The notes under the pieces: model-generated | Seen by the model: only the letters and a program-made list of their open reading frames with translations | Told to the model about the DNA's origin: nothing | Database searches by the model: none | Part shown: piece by piece, positions 36,793 to 47,375 of the stretch | Layout: every line of letters begins with the position of its first letter | How positions within the stretch are numbered: the first letter of the stretch is position 1 | Source of the DNA: Neocallimastix lanati (nom. inval.) | Taxonomy: Eukaryota; Neocallimastigomycota; Neocallimastigomycetes; Neocallimastigales; Neocallimastigaceae | Assembly: GCA_016946835.1 (NCBI GenBank) | Contig: JACVTC010000034.1 | Coordinates: 979,001-1,043,000 of the forward strand | DNA length: 64,000 bases | Direction: 5' to 3' | Made by a program: the position numbers and the translations under genes

Positions 36793-36924
36793 TGTAATAG
36801 CTATACTAAAACTAAAATTAATTAATATAACTATTATCTACAATTTTAATATTATGTAAAAATAATATTAAAATTGTAGATAATAGTTATATTAATTAAT
36901 TTTAGTTTTAGTATAGCTATTACA
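36793..36924. repeat. Perfect 63-bp foldback made of the U5 end
   Basis: Two 63-nt arms, exactly complementary, around the loop GTAAAA. The right arm, the loop and the last 15 nt of the left arm equal the end of the 3' LTR (42708-42791). The rest of the left arm is an inverted copy of the U5 end, so the element has TGTAATAGC...GCTATTACA at both outer ends. Confidence 0.95.
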
Positions 36925-36936
36925 ATAATAACTCTT
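36925..36936 (+). promoter_or_regulatory. Self-priming PBS of element D
   Basis: ATAATAACTCTT directly after the LTR end is the exact reverse complement of AAGAGTTATTAT at 42483-42494 in the 3' LTR, 35 nt after the TATA box. This is the arrangement known from Tf1-type self-primed elements. It does not look like a tRNA 3' end complement. Confidence 0.75.
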
Positions 36937-37193
36937 CTAATTTAATAATTAAATAGTATTAGTATAATATATTATAATAAGATCAAAAAAAAAAAAAAAA
37001 AAAAAAAAAAATTTAATTAAAATCAGTATAATTGATTGGAAGATCTAATATAATAGTAAATGGAAGAAATAATAATAAATTGATTAATTTTATAGTATTA
37101 ATTATTGGAAGGAATATATATTAAATAAAATAAATTTATTCTAGTAAAAAAAAAAAAAAAAAAAAAAATTTTTTATTAAATATAATTTTAGTT

Positions 37194-37240
<47 letters not shown>

Positions 37241-37517
37241 ATTAAATAAATATAATTTTAGTTAGTGAAGAAAATTATATTAAATAAATAAATATATATT
37301 TAGTTAGTGAAGAAAATTATATTAAATAAATAAATATATTTTTAGTTAGTGGAAAAAAAAAAAAAAAAAATAATTAAAAAATAAAAAATTAAAAAAAAAA
37401 AAAAAAAAAAAAATAAATAAATAAATAAATAAATAAAATACTTTTATACTACACTTATCTTTATTTTCTTTTTATTTTACTCTATTATACTCTATTTATA
37501 TTATTAAAATTTTAAAT
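36937..37517 (+). other. A-rich leader of element D
   Basis: Contains several A runs of 17-40 nt (for example 36986-37010, 37201-37237) and repeated AATTATATTAAATAAATAAA units. No ORF. Confidence 0.6.
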
Positions 37518-40500
37518 ATGGAAAGTGAAGAAGCAACAAGTACAAAAAATAATTTTCAAATTCCAATAATCAATCCCAATAATATCGATGCTTCGAAATT
37601 TATATCAGCAATAACCGATTTTATTCCTACATTCTTCTCCCCAAATGGAGTTCTTACCAAAGAAGGAGAAGCAAATATAAAGCCGAATATTCAAGAAGTT
37701 TTAATTCAATGTGAGAGTTTTTTCATCGATCATCCAAATTCATTCCAAAGCGATGAAAACAAAAATACATACGTAATAAATAAACTAAATGGTCTACCTA
37801 GAAGATGGGGTCTCTCTCTATTAGTTGATGGTACACTGAAAACTCTGAGCTACCAAAAATTTAAGAAGTTACTACTCAAGAATTTTGACTCGGGTGATGA
37901 GAAGAAGCAGAAGTACATGCTGATGAAGCAGTTATGGGATTTGAAGCAAGAACAACTTGGAAAGGTTGCTGAATTCACGATAGAGTTCCGAAGATTAGCA
38001 GCAAGGCTTAAATGGCCAGATGAAGTTTTCATCGACATAATTGGAAAAGGTCTACTGGATGAAGTACGTGAAGAATATGATAAAATAAAGAAGCCAAAAA
38101 CACTATTTGAAGCTACAAATGTTATTATTGACATAGACAAAAAATGCTACTTGGAGACCAAAATTCGCAATTCCTGTCATTTTAGAAACCACAAAACAAA
38201 GTCATTTAATAGAAAGAAATATGAATTCAATAAAAGCAGTACTAAGTCGAGAAATCTACATCATAGGAAGAACAAGTTCAAAAAAGAAATACTCTCTGCT
38301 AATTATACACCAAATAGTTCCAATTCTATGACAACTACCTTTGTTATATCTACCAACTCAAAGTCTTTCAAAATTAATTTACTAATTGATTCAGGCTCTG
38401 CCAAAAGCTTTATTTGCAAGGACTTTATTTCAGCTAATAAAATTCCAATCTCAGGCCTTTCTTCTCCTATTAGTATCCAATTGCCCAATAGTAAAAGTAT
38501 GGTAATTAAACAATCTACGAAGCCTTTAAAACTGAAAATAATGGACCATATTGAAACCTATGAATTCTACGTTGGTAATCTACAACTTCAAGGTATAAGT
38601 GGTATTTTAGGAAGGGATTGGCTCTCGATTCATAATCCCTATATCAACTTTAAATCCAATAAAATCTATTTCTTGGAAAGTAACTGTGGACAACATTGTC
38701 ATTCTTGTAAAGGAAATAAATTTATATTCCGTTCTAATAATATAACAGCACCTATGCTAGAAGAATCCTCACAATGCGGCCATGACTCAATTATACCTTC
38801 ATTTATTTCTGAAGATGAACTATATGATGAGGATATATGTTGTGTAATTGTTGAAAGTCAAGAACAAGTCAAAACTGATAAAAGTAATAACACAAATGAA
38901 CTTAGAAATAAAAATAAAATTCTCAATAATAAGAAACTTAGAAATAAAAATAAAATTCTCAATAATAAGAAACTTAGAAATAAAAATAAAATTCTCAATA
39001 ATATGGAACTTAGAAATAAAGATAAAATTCTCAATAATAAGAAACTTAGTACTAAAGAAATCATTCAAAAATACTATTCAGATCTAGTGAAAGTCTTTAA
39101 AAAAGAAGAAGCTGATAAATTACCTCCCCACCGGAGCTATGACATAACAATCGATTTGATCCCTGGAGGACAATTATTCTTTGGACCAATATATCCTTTA
39201 ACTACGGTGGAAATGAAAGCCTTGAAAGAATATATCGAAGAAAATTTAGCTAAAGGCTTCATTCGAAAATCAAAATCCCCAGCTGGTGCTCCAATATTGT
39301 TTGTTAGAAAACACGATGGTTCTCTCAGGTTATGCGTGGATTATCGCCGTCTGAATGCTATTACAATCCGTAATAGTTACCCACTGCCAAGGATTAACGA
39401 TTTAATGGAAGTATTTAAAGGATCAAAGATTTTTACCAGACTTGACTTAAGGTCTGCGTATAATCTTGTCAGAATAAAGGAAGGACATGAGTATCTTACA
39501 GCCTTCCGTACTCCAATAGGTCATTTCGAGTATCTTGTAATGCCTTTCGGCTTACGTAATGCTCCTTCAGTTTTTCAAAGATTCATACAAGATACATTGT
39601 CAGAAATCACTGGATCCTTTGTTCAGGCATATTTGGATGATATAATTATCTTTTCTCCTGACTTTGATACTCACATTAAGCATGTTCGTCATGTTCTTAC
39701 TCTACTAATAAAAAATGGCTTATTCGTGAAATTAGAAAAATGTGAATTTCACGTATTTGAAACTACATTCTTAGGTTTCACGGTTTCTATACATGGACTC
39801 ACTATGGATAAGGATAAATTAAAATCAATTTTGGAATGGCCCATACCCAAAAACATCAAAGAACTCCAAAGTTTTCTTGGTTTAGGGAATTACTACAGAA
39901 AATTTATAAAAAACTTTGCTGAAATCATTGAACCTTTGCGGAAACTTTTAAAAAAGAATGCTGATTACTTATGGAACGAGGAAGCAAATTATGCATTTAA
40001 TAAACTTAAAAATGCTTTCCTCAACAATGAAGTACTTATCTTTCCCGATCCAGAGAAAGAATTTGTAGTAGAAACAGATGCCAGTGATTTTGCTGTTGGC
40101 TGCATTCTTTCCCAAGTTAGCCCTAAGGATAATTTATTACATCCTGTAGCATTTTACTCTCGCTCTATGAATAAGGCTGAAGTTAATTATACAATTTACG
40201 ACAAAGAACTTCTAGCCATTATTACAGCATTTGACGTATGGAGGCATCATCTTGAAGGTGCCAAATATCCAGTTCAAATTCTTACAGACCATAGGAACCT
40301 ACTTTATATGAAGAAACCTCAACATCTTAATCAGAGGCAAATTCGTTGGAGCCTCTTCTTATCTAAATTTGACTTTAGAATTGCTTATAGACCGGGAGTT
40401 AGTTCTGGTAAACCGGATTCCTTGTCAAGAAGACCGGACTATAAGAAGAATAACTCCTTAGAGGGCTCATCTATCATCAATGATGATGTATTCTGCTGTA

Positions 40501-41765
40501 CAATCGACAGAAATATCAATAGCTTAAAAGAGTCCCAGTTGTCTGATAAATTTTGTCAAGATACGATAAGAAAGATCCAAGAAAAATCTGGTAAAGTTAA
40601 AAGCTCCATATTCAGCCTCTTTAAAGGTATCCTACATTTCCAAAATAGAATAATTGTGCCAGCATCACTCAAGGCTAGACTTCTAAAATCCTTTCATGAT
40701 ACTCCAACTAGTGGCCATCAGGGGGTAGATAGGACCCTCGAAAAACTTAGAAGGTACTACTGGTGGCCTAATATGAAAAAGGACGTTATTAATTACGTTC
40801 ATTCATGCGAAGTATGTGGAAGAAACAAGATAAGAAGACATAAACCGTATGGCAAGTTACAGCCACTCCCCATTCCTACAAAACCCTGGGAAGTTATAGG
40901 TGTCGATTATATTGTTTACCTCCCTACTTCAAGAGATTGTACTTGTATCATGGTAGTATCGGACCACTTAACTAAAATGGTCCATTTAGTCCCTTGCTCT
41001 GATGTTCCTTCTGCTGATCAAACTGCAAAGCTCCTTCTTCTCAATGTGTTCAAATTTCATGGATTTCCTAAAACCATTATTTCGGATCATGGCTCACAGT
41101 TTTCTTCGGAATTTTGGACCTCCTTGTGTTATGCCCTTCAGATAAAGCCCAGATTAGCTACTGCTCACCACCAACAATCTAATGGTCAAGTAGAGCGTGC
41201 GAATGCTGTTATTGAACAATATCTTCGTTGTTATTGTTCTACTGCTCAAAGTGACTGGTGTTATTATCTACCTTTATGTGAGTTTGCTTATAATAATTCT
41301 CTACATAGTTCCATTGGTATGTCGCCTTTTTATGCAAACTACGGCTTCCATCCCAATTGTTTTATAGATTCACCTCCTATTCTTTTAAAGGATAATGCTT
41401 CATGCTTAACTAGGGATTGGTCTTCACATTTCGAATCTCTCAAGAAACACCTTATAAAGGCAAAAGAAGACTACAAAAAATATGCGGATGTTGGAAAAGC
41501 TGAAGGCCCAAATTTCAATGTTAATGACTTAGTATGGTTAAGAAGATACTACTTTACCAATGAACCGGCGAAAAAATTAGCTTCTCAATATCTCGGTCCA
41601 TTTAAAATCATTGAGAAAGGGCAAAGAATGAACTACCGTTTGGAGTTACCGGAAAACCTCCATCTCCATCCGGTATTTCATATCTCTCAGCTTGAGCCAT
41701 ATACAAAAAGAAATCCAGAATTATCAGAACCATTAGAAACAGAAGAAGAAAGAAGAGCAATGTAA
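37518..41765 (+). CDS. Gag-Pol polyprotein of element D
   Basis: Intact 1415-residue single ORF. Residues ~1-260: Gag-like, no CCHC knuckle seen. ~289: protease LLIDSGSAKSF. ~461-512: four to five 12-residue repeats (LRNKNKILNNKK type). ~590-800: reverse transcriptase with LCVDYRRLNA, MPFGL and YLDD (~704). ~849: RNase H ETDAS and later TDHRN. ~1050-1300: integrase with H-H-C-C (HDTPTSGHQG...CEVCG) and catalytic D, D, E (GVDYI, SDHGSQF, NGQVERAN). C-terminus: GPFKIIEKG module and HPVFHISQLEPY, then the stop; no chromodomain follows. ATG TAA spans the LTR border: TAA lies inside the 3' LTR. Gag and Pol are fused in one frame, unlike A-C, as in self-primed Tf1-like elements. Confidence 0.93.
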   Translation: MESEEATSTKNNFQIPIINPNNIDASKFISAITDFIPTFFSPNGVLTKEGEANIKPNIQEVLIQCESFFIDHPNSFQSDENKNTYVINKLNGLPRRWGLSLLVDGTLKTLSYQKFKKLLLKNFDSGDEKKQKYMLMKQLWDLKQEQLGKVAEFTIEFRRLAARLKWPDEVFIDIIGKGLLDEVREEYDKIKKPKTLFEATNVIIDIDKKCYLETKIRNSCHFRNHKTKSFNRKKYEFNKSSTKSRNLHHRKNKFKKEILSANYTPNSSNSMTTTFVISTNSKSFKINLLIDSGSAKSFICKDFISANKIPISGLSSPISIQLPNSKSMVIKQSTKPLKLKIMDHIETYEFYVGNLQLQGISGILGRDWLSIHNPYINFKSNKIYFLESNCGQHCHSCKGNKFIFRSNNITAPMLEESSQCGHDSIIPSFISEDELYDEDICCVIVESQEQVKTDKSNNTNELRNKNKILNNKKLRNKNKILNNKKLRNKNKILNNMELRNKDKILNNKKLSTKEIIQKYYSDLVKVFKKEEADKLPPHRSYDITIDLIPGGQLFFGPIYPLTTVEMKALKEYIEENLAKGFIRKSKSPAGAPILFVRKHDGSLRLCVDYRRLNAITIRNSYPLPRINDLMEVFKGSKIFTRLDLRSAYNLVRIKEGHEYLTAFRTPIGHFEYLVMPFGLRNAPSVFQRFIQDTLSEITGSFVQAYLDDIIIFSPDFDTHIKHVRHVLTLLIKNGLFVKLEKCEFHVFETTFLGFTVSIHGLTMDKDKLKSILEWPIPKNIKELQSFLGLGNYYRKFIKNFAEIIEPLRKLLKKNADYLWNEEANYAFNKLKNAFLNNEVLIFPDPEKEFVVETDASDFAVGCILSQVSPKDNLLHPVAFYSRSMNKAEVNYTIYDKELLAIITAFDVWRHHLEGAKYPVQILTDHRNLLYMKKPQHLNQRQIRWSLFLSKFDFRIAYRPGVSSGKPDSLSRRPDYKKNNSLEGSSIINDDVFCCTIDRNINSLKESQLSDKFCQDTIRKIQEKSGKVKSSIFSLFKGILHFQNRIIVPASLKARLLKSFHDTPTSGHQGVDRTLEKLRRYYWWPNMKKDVINYVHSCEVCGRNKIRRHKPYGKLQPLPIPTKPWEVIGVDYIVYLPTSRDCTCIMVVSDHLTKMVHLVPCSDVPSADQTAKLLLLNVFKFHGFPKTIISDHGSQFSSEFWTSLCYALQIKPRLATAHHQQSNGQVERANAVIEQYLRCYCSTAQSDWCYYLPLCEFAYNNSLHSSIGMSPFYANYGFHPNCFIDSPPILLKDNASCLTRDWSSHFESLKKHLIKAKEDYKKYADVGKAEGPNFNVNDLVWLRRYYFTNEPAKKLASQYLGPFKIIEKGQRMNYRLELPENLHLHPVFHISQLEPYTKRNPELSEPLETEEERRAM
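41741..41760 (+). promoter_or_regulatory. Polypurine tract of element D, inside the ORF
   Basis: Purine-only run ending AGAAGAGCAA (one C) directly before the LTR start TGTAAG. It encodes the last residues of the polyprotein. Confidence 0.7.
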
Positions 41766-42186
41766 GAAATCATAATTATTCAATAATGAATAATTAATAT
41801 TTCTTATAATTAATGAAAAATCATTAATAATTTATAATTATTTATAAAATAATAATTATTTTTAAATAATTATTTATTTAAATAATAATTAATATATTCA
41901 TTGATTTTAACTTATAAATTTATTTAATAGTTATATTTTCATATATTGATTTAAATTTATTTATATATTATAATTTTATACATTTATATAAATAATATAA
42001 AATTTATTTACTTATTATTATTATTCATTTAAATAGAATTTTTACAAAAAATTATGTAAATTTGTATTTAATATTTTACCATAAAAATATTAGTTATTTT
42101 AATTAAAATGAATTATGTATTTTATAATGTATTATAAACTATAAATGTATCTAATCTATCATATTATTTAATCTTTTTTTTAAATG

Positions 42187-42217
<31 letters not shown>

Positions 42218-42791
42218 TTTTTTTCATTAATTCCTATCCTATCAATATTTAATATTTTATAATTAATTAGAAAATCGGTAATTAATGTTTTTCCTAACAA
42301 ATAGGTTTTCTTTAATTATACGATGATCAATATGATTAGAATATTGATCGAAAAACTATTTAGGTTTTTCTTCTAATCTTTTCCTAAATAGATTTTTTGT
42401 TAAGATTAGAAAATAAATTTATTTAACCGATTAATTTTTTAAAAAAATATAAATAGGACTCTTGAATTCTCTTTGAGAAATCAAGAGTTATTATTTTAAG
42501 AAAATATAATAAATAATAACAAATAAAATAAATTTTTTTATTTATATATCAAAAAAAAAAACTGTTATTAATCATAAAAGATTTTTTTTTAAAAAGAATA
42601 TTTTCAACTACTATTCTGCCGTTGCTTGGTTATTGTTTGTTATATTTACTTATAATAAACTCTTTATAATTAAGTATAATTTTTATTTTTTTTAATTTTA
42701 TTTTTCTCAATTTTAATATTATGTAAAAATAATATTAAAATTGTAGATAATAGTTATATTAATTAATTTTAGTTTTAGTATAGCTATTACA
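41761..42791 (+). repeat. 3' LTR of element D (family F)
   Basis: TGTAAGAAATC...TAGCTATTACA, 1031 bp, homologous to the F solo LTRs. The U5 contains a natural 15-bp hairpin (42708-42743) that is the core of the foldback at the left end. Confidence 0.9.
42448..42494 (+). promoter_or_regulatory. TATA box, 29-nt hairpin and self-primer segment
   Basis: TATAAATA at 42448-42455, hairpin 42459-42487 (stems CTCTTGA/TCAAGAG and TTCTC/GAGAA, loop TTT), and AAGAGTTATTAT at 42483-42494, which pairs with the PBS at 36925-36936. If transcription starts ~35 nt after TATA, this segment is the RNA 5' end. Confidence 0.75.
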
Positions 42792-42806
42792 CAGAAATTT
42801 GCAAAA

Positions 42807-42879
42807 GCTAAGTTGGCGCAGTCGGCAGCGCGTAAGTCTCATAATCTTAAGGTCGTGAGTTCGAACCTCACACTTCGCA
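42807..42879 (+). tRNA. tRNA-Met (elongator, anticodon CAT)
   Basis: 73 nt, no intron. D arm GCGC/GCGC, anticodon loop CTCATAA (CAT), T arm GTGAG-TTCGAAC-CTCAC with a canonical B box, discriminator A. The acceptor GCTAAGT pairs with ACTTCGC except for a T3/C70 mismatch where the other copy has G3. It is otherwise nearly identical to the minus-strand copy at 9221-9293. Confidence 0.92.
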
Positions 42880-43747
42880 TTTTTGAATTTAAATCATATT
42901 TTAATTTATTTTTTCTATATAAAAAATATATATATAGATATATTACATGTAAATATATTCAAAATTATTACTTATTATAACTAAATTTCGTTTTTACATT
43001 TTTTTTATTTTCTAAATATATATATATTTATTTTTATTTATTTTTTTTATTCATTTTTTTTGTTATATATATATAATTTTTTCCAAGAGAAATAAGAAAT
43101 CCATAGACACCTTTAGTTTCAATATACAAAATAAAAGTGTGTTTTTTCTTTTTCTTTTTTTATTTTTTATTTCAAATTTTTTTTTATTAAATTATAAATT
43201 CAAAATAGAAAGACAATTGAAATAGAAGAAGATAATGATAAGGAAGAGTCTATTTTCGAGAAAATATTTATTTTATTTTTTTTTTCTACATATAATTTTT
43301 TTTCTTCATCAAAAAAAAAAAAAAGATACATATATGCCATTTAAAAGACTATTCTATTTCTAATAAAAAAATTTAGTTAATAAATTTAAAAATTTAAAAA
43401 TAAATATTATAAATAAACATATTGTTTAAATTATTTATCTAAAAAAAAGTTATTTAAAATTTAAAATTTTGATATAGATAGTAATAAAGGAATTATTATA
43501 AGTAGTAATATATTGAATATTGATTAAAAGACTAGGATATTAATAATAAATATGAATTAATATTATTAATATAATTAATAATTAAATAGTTATATTATTC
43601 TTGAATCATAATGTATAAAATTATTTTAAAAGACATTAATAATTATTAATAATTTTGAAAATAATGATTTTTTAAAAGTATAGGAAATTCAATTAGTATA
43701 AGGAAAAACAATTTTAAAATAATTTATTTGAAGGATTAAGTTTTTTT
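42807..43747 (+). repeat. Inverted duplication arm with tRNA-Met (partner 8562-9293)
   Basis: tRNA and 3' flank in the opposite orientation to the left arm. Even the 14 bp upstream are related (GAAATTTGCAAAA here, GAAATTCGAGGAA there). Longer than the left arm because of extra A/T tracts at 42900-43330. Confidence 0.75.
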
Positions 43748-44392
43748 AGGTAAACTTACATAACAATTTCTGTTCAGACATTACTATTTATTTTTCGATT
43801 ATACAATATAAGTAATAAAGTATCAAATTTTTATTTATTTAATTATAACGAGGTCGAGCAAATAGGGAATTTATAAAATAATATATTCCAACTCAAAGAT
43901 AATAAATAATAATTTACACAAATAATAAAATTTATTTATTTCTTTTTAAATCTTGTTTTTATTTACTTATTTAATTTTACATAAATTATTACAAATATAT
44001 TTCATATTCCTCTGAATGTAATAATTATTAACTATCTCTAATAATTCAATATATATTAATATCTTAATAATAATTTTACTTATAATTGTAGGATTCAACT
44101 CTTATCCTTTAACTATAAGTAATTAATTATTTAAACTAAACTATAAGTTCTCTAAAACTATTATTTTATTCTCAATTAGAATTTCCAAAACAACAAGAAA
44201 ACTCTCTCAATTTTTATTTCTTTCTTTTCTTTTATATTTATTAATTAATTTTATCTTGAATATTATTGGCTGTCTGATAATTTTAATCTATTTATATGAT
44301 TTAGTATATTATATATTATAATTATTTTTCACTATTATTATAGGATTTCTCTTTTGTTAATTTTCTTGCGTATTTCTAGCTGTATCGTATCA
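43748..44392 (-). repeat. LTR remnant on the minus strand
   Basis: On the minus strand an LTR-like start TGATACGATACAGC begins at 44392, next to a PPT-like run. The other end is not clear. The left part overlaps the unit edge TGTCTGAACAGAAATTG (43761-43777). Confidence 0.4.
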
Positions 44393-44440
44393 AAACGCCC
44401 CCACTTAGTCTTGACTTCGTCCCTTGAAGTCTATTACTTG
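44393..44440 (-). promoter_or_regulatory. PPT-like remnant of a Ty3 element
   Basis: Minus strand reads AAGTGGGGGCGTTT then TGATACG, resembling the PPT/LTR borders of B and C. A 6-bp hairpin GACTTC/GAAGTC lies just upstream. The coding part is gone. Confidence 0.45.
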
Positions 44441-45451
44441 GGTATTTAGATACAATTTATATAATTTTTTTTTATAATAAATTTATAATGATTTATAAGA
44501 TATAAGATATATAAATTTTTTTTTTTTTTTTTTTTTATAATAAATTTTTAATGATTTATAAAATATATATATATATATTTTTTTTTTTTTAGGTAAGTCA
44601 TTATTTTATTTTTGTTATATATATTGAATAATTTTAATTTAACTTTGAAATTGAAATTGAAATGAGATTTTGAAATTTAAATTTTGAAATTTAAAATTGA
44701 ATTATTAATTTATTATTATTCTAAATATTTATATATATGTATTTATAATTTTCTTATGTGTATTGTTTATATCTTAACGTGTCATTCATAATGTGATTTA
44801 TTTATGTTGTCATTTAAAATAAAATATATAAATAATAATAAAAGAAAATAATTGAATCTTGTATTGTAGTTTAACTATTATTAGAGTGTTAAGTATATAT
44901 ATATATCTTCTCAATTATTAATATTAATTAATATTATTTATCATTATTATTATGATATTATTTATTTTCCAAAATAAATCATTTTTAAATTATTTTTCTA
45001 TGTATATATATTATATCTTATCTATTCATAAAGTGTCGTAATAAATTATATTATACTATATATCATTTATTTTATTATCTATCTCTTATTATATTACCTA
45101 AGTCCTATATAAATTTGTTTATACTATATACATATTTTAATATTTCTAATTTATTCACTATTATATATATTGTTTTATATATTTTATTCTATTATATATA
45201 TTATCCTTTCTTATATCTTATTACTATTATCCTATATGTTATTATACTATTTATTTATTTATTATACTATTATATATACTTATTTATTCATTAAATATTT
45301 TTATTATTTATTGTATATGATTACGGTTGTTTATTTATATATATACTATCCTATTATTGATTATTATTATTCAATTTTTTAATTTTTTTTTTTTTTTTTT
45401 TAAATTTTTTTTTTTTATTTAAATTTTATATATATATATATATATATATTA
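44441..45451. other. AT-rich spacer
   Basis: Long T and TA runs. A 70-codon Leu/Tyr/Ile-rich reading frame at 45170-45382 is composition-driven. No feature recognised. Confidence 0.5.
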
Positions 45452-46380
45452 TATCTATCTGATTGTTTAAATTATTTATATAAAAAAGAGTTATTTAAAA
45501 TTTATAATTTTGATATAGATAGTAATAAAGGAATTATTATAAGTAGTAATTTATTGAATATTGATAAAAAGACTAGGATATTAATAAAATATAAATTAAT
45601 ATTATTAATATAATTAACAATAAATTATATTATTCTTGAATCATAATGTATAAATTATTTTAAAAGACATTAATAATTATTAATAATTTTTGAAATAATG
45701 ATTTTTTGAAAGTATAGGAAATTCAATTAGTATAAAGAAAAGCAATTTTAAAATAATTTATTTGAAGGGCTAAGTTTTTTTAGGTAAACTTACATAACAA
45801 TTTCTGTTATATAAGTTGAAATAGAAGAAGAAGATGATAAGGAAGAATTTATTATTAAGAAAATATTTATATTATTTTTTTTTATATATATAATTTTTTT
45901 TTTCATCAAAAAAAAAAAAAAAAAAAAAGATACACATATGCAATTTAAAAGAATATTCTATTTCTAATAAAAAAATTTAATTAATCAATTTAAAAATTAA
46001 AAATAAATAATATAAATAAACATACTGTTTAAATTATTTATTTAAAAAAAAATTATTTAAAATTTTTATATAGATAGTATTAAAGGAATTATTATAAGTA
46101 GTAATATATTGATTAAAAGACTAGGATATTAATAATAAATATAAATTAATATTATTAATATAATTAATAATAGAATAATAATATCATTATTAAATCATAA
46201 TGTATAAAATTATTTTAAAAGACATTAATAATTATTAATAATTCTGTGGAAATAATGATTTTTTTATAATATAGACCAATTCAATTAGTTTAAAGAAAAG
46301 CAATTTTAATATAATTTATTTAAAGGGTTAAGTTTTTTTTAGGTAAACATACATAACAATTTCTATTCAGACTATACTAA
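45452..46380 (+). repeat. Tandem copies of the tRNA 3'-flank unit
   Basis: 45452-45812 repeats the second half and 45813-46380 the whole of the ~570-bp unit found after the tRNA at ~43197-43780 (GAAATAGAAGAAG ... GGTAAACTTACATAACAATTTCTGTT). Confidence 0.7.
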
Positions 46381-46391
46381 TGATTTTTTGA

Positions 46392-47363
46392 TGATTTATA
46401 CCTGATATTCTTAATCTACAAAATTAAATTTTGTAGAAGTGAATAAGAGGATAAATACTGAATAAAATAGATTTAATAAAAAAAAAAAAATAAATATGTT
46501 TTATTATTAAACGCAAAAATGTTTTATTAAAAAAATTTATTTTTATTTTAATATTAATCTTTATTTATCTAATAATTAATTTTGTTTAAATTAATAAAAT
46601 AATTGTTAAAACTAATAAAATAATAAAATGAAGTATATATTATTTATACTAATTTATTTTAAATTTTAATAATAAAATTGATTATTAATAACTAATAAAA
46701 TGTATATAATAATTTATTAAATAATTAATAATCATACTTTTTGATTATTAAAAGTAATAAAATATCTATAATAATTTATTAAATAATTAATAATTATACT
46801 TTTTGATTATTAAAACTAATAAAATATTTATAATAATTTATTAAATAATTAATAATAAAGAATAATTTATAAGAAATATTTACATGTTTTTATATTTTTC
46901 TTTGATTTTAAACTATTTACATTAAAAATAATAAAATTAATAAAAGAGAAATAAAGAATAATTTATTATTAAATTAAACAATATTTACAATTAAAATATT
47001 AATAAAGATGAGTTTTAAAATGTTATTTTAATTACAATTTGTTTATAAAAGTTGAGTTATAAAATAAATAAAATAATCATTATTTTAAATAAAAGTAACT
47101 TAAAAATTATTTAACTAGTTAATTTTAATTTTGAGATGTTTATAAGTTTGTTAACTTGTTATTTATAATTTATTAAATTTGTTTATTATTTTGTTTATTT
47201 GTAGTTTTAGAAAAATATTATTTTAATTTATTTTAGTTTTTAATTAAAATTATTAATGATTAATTAATTTATTATTATTTTATTTTAATTATTTTTATTT
47301 AATTAAATTTTCTTTAATATGGATTTAATTTTTTTTTTAGAATGGATTAATTTTTGGGTTAAG
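46392..47363 (-). repeat. Inverted repeat arm (partner 326-1297)
   Basis: Reverse complement of 326-1297, same length of 972 bp, ending CCCAAAAATTAATCC on the partner strand. Then H begins after a short flank. Confidence 0.75.
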
Positions 47364-47375
47364 TTAGACAAGAAT

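Larger units (their letters stand above)
36793..42791 (+). mobile_element. Element D, Ty3/gypsy retrotransposon with foldback left end
   Basis: Six-kb insertion flanked by the 5-bp duplication cagaa (36788-36792 and 42792-42796). In order: a 132-bp perfect foldback instead of a 5' LTR, a self-complementary PBS, an A-rich leader, one intact Gag-Pol ORF, a PPT and a complete F-family 3' LTR. The right end lies 15 bp upstream of the tRNA-Met at 42807. With no U3-R promoter at the left, the copy probably cannot make its own genomic RNA although the ORF is intact. Confidence 0.85.

Noticed and set aside
38820-39087. Three ORFs over the 36-bp repeats in element D, on both strands
   Set aside because: Shadows of the repetitive Asn/Lys linker of the Gag-Pol ORF in other frames.
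45170-45382. 70-codon Tyr/Leu/Ile-rich ORF
   Set aside because: Composition of TA-rich DNA only; no start context, homologue or conserved copy.
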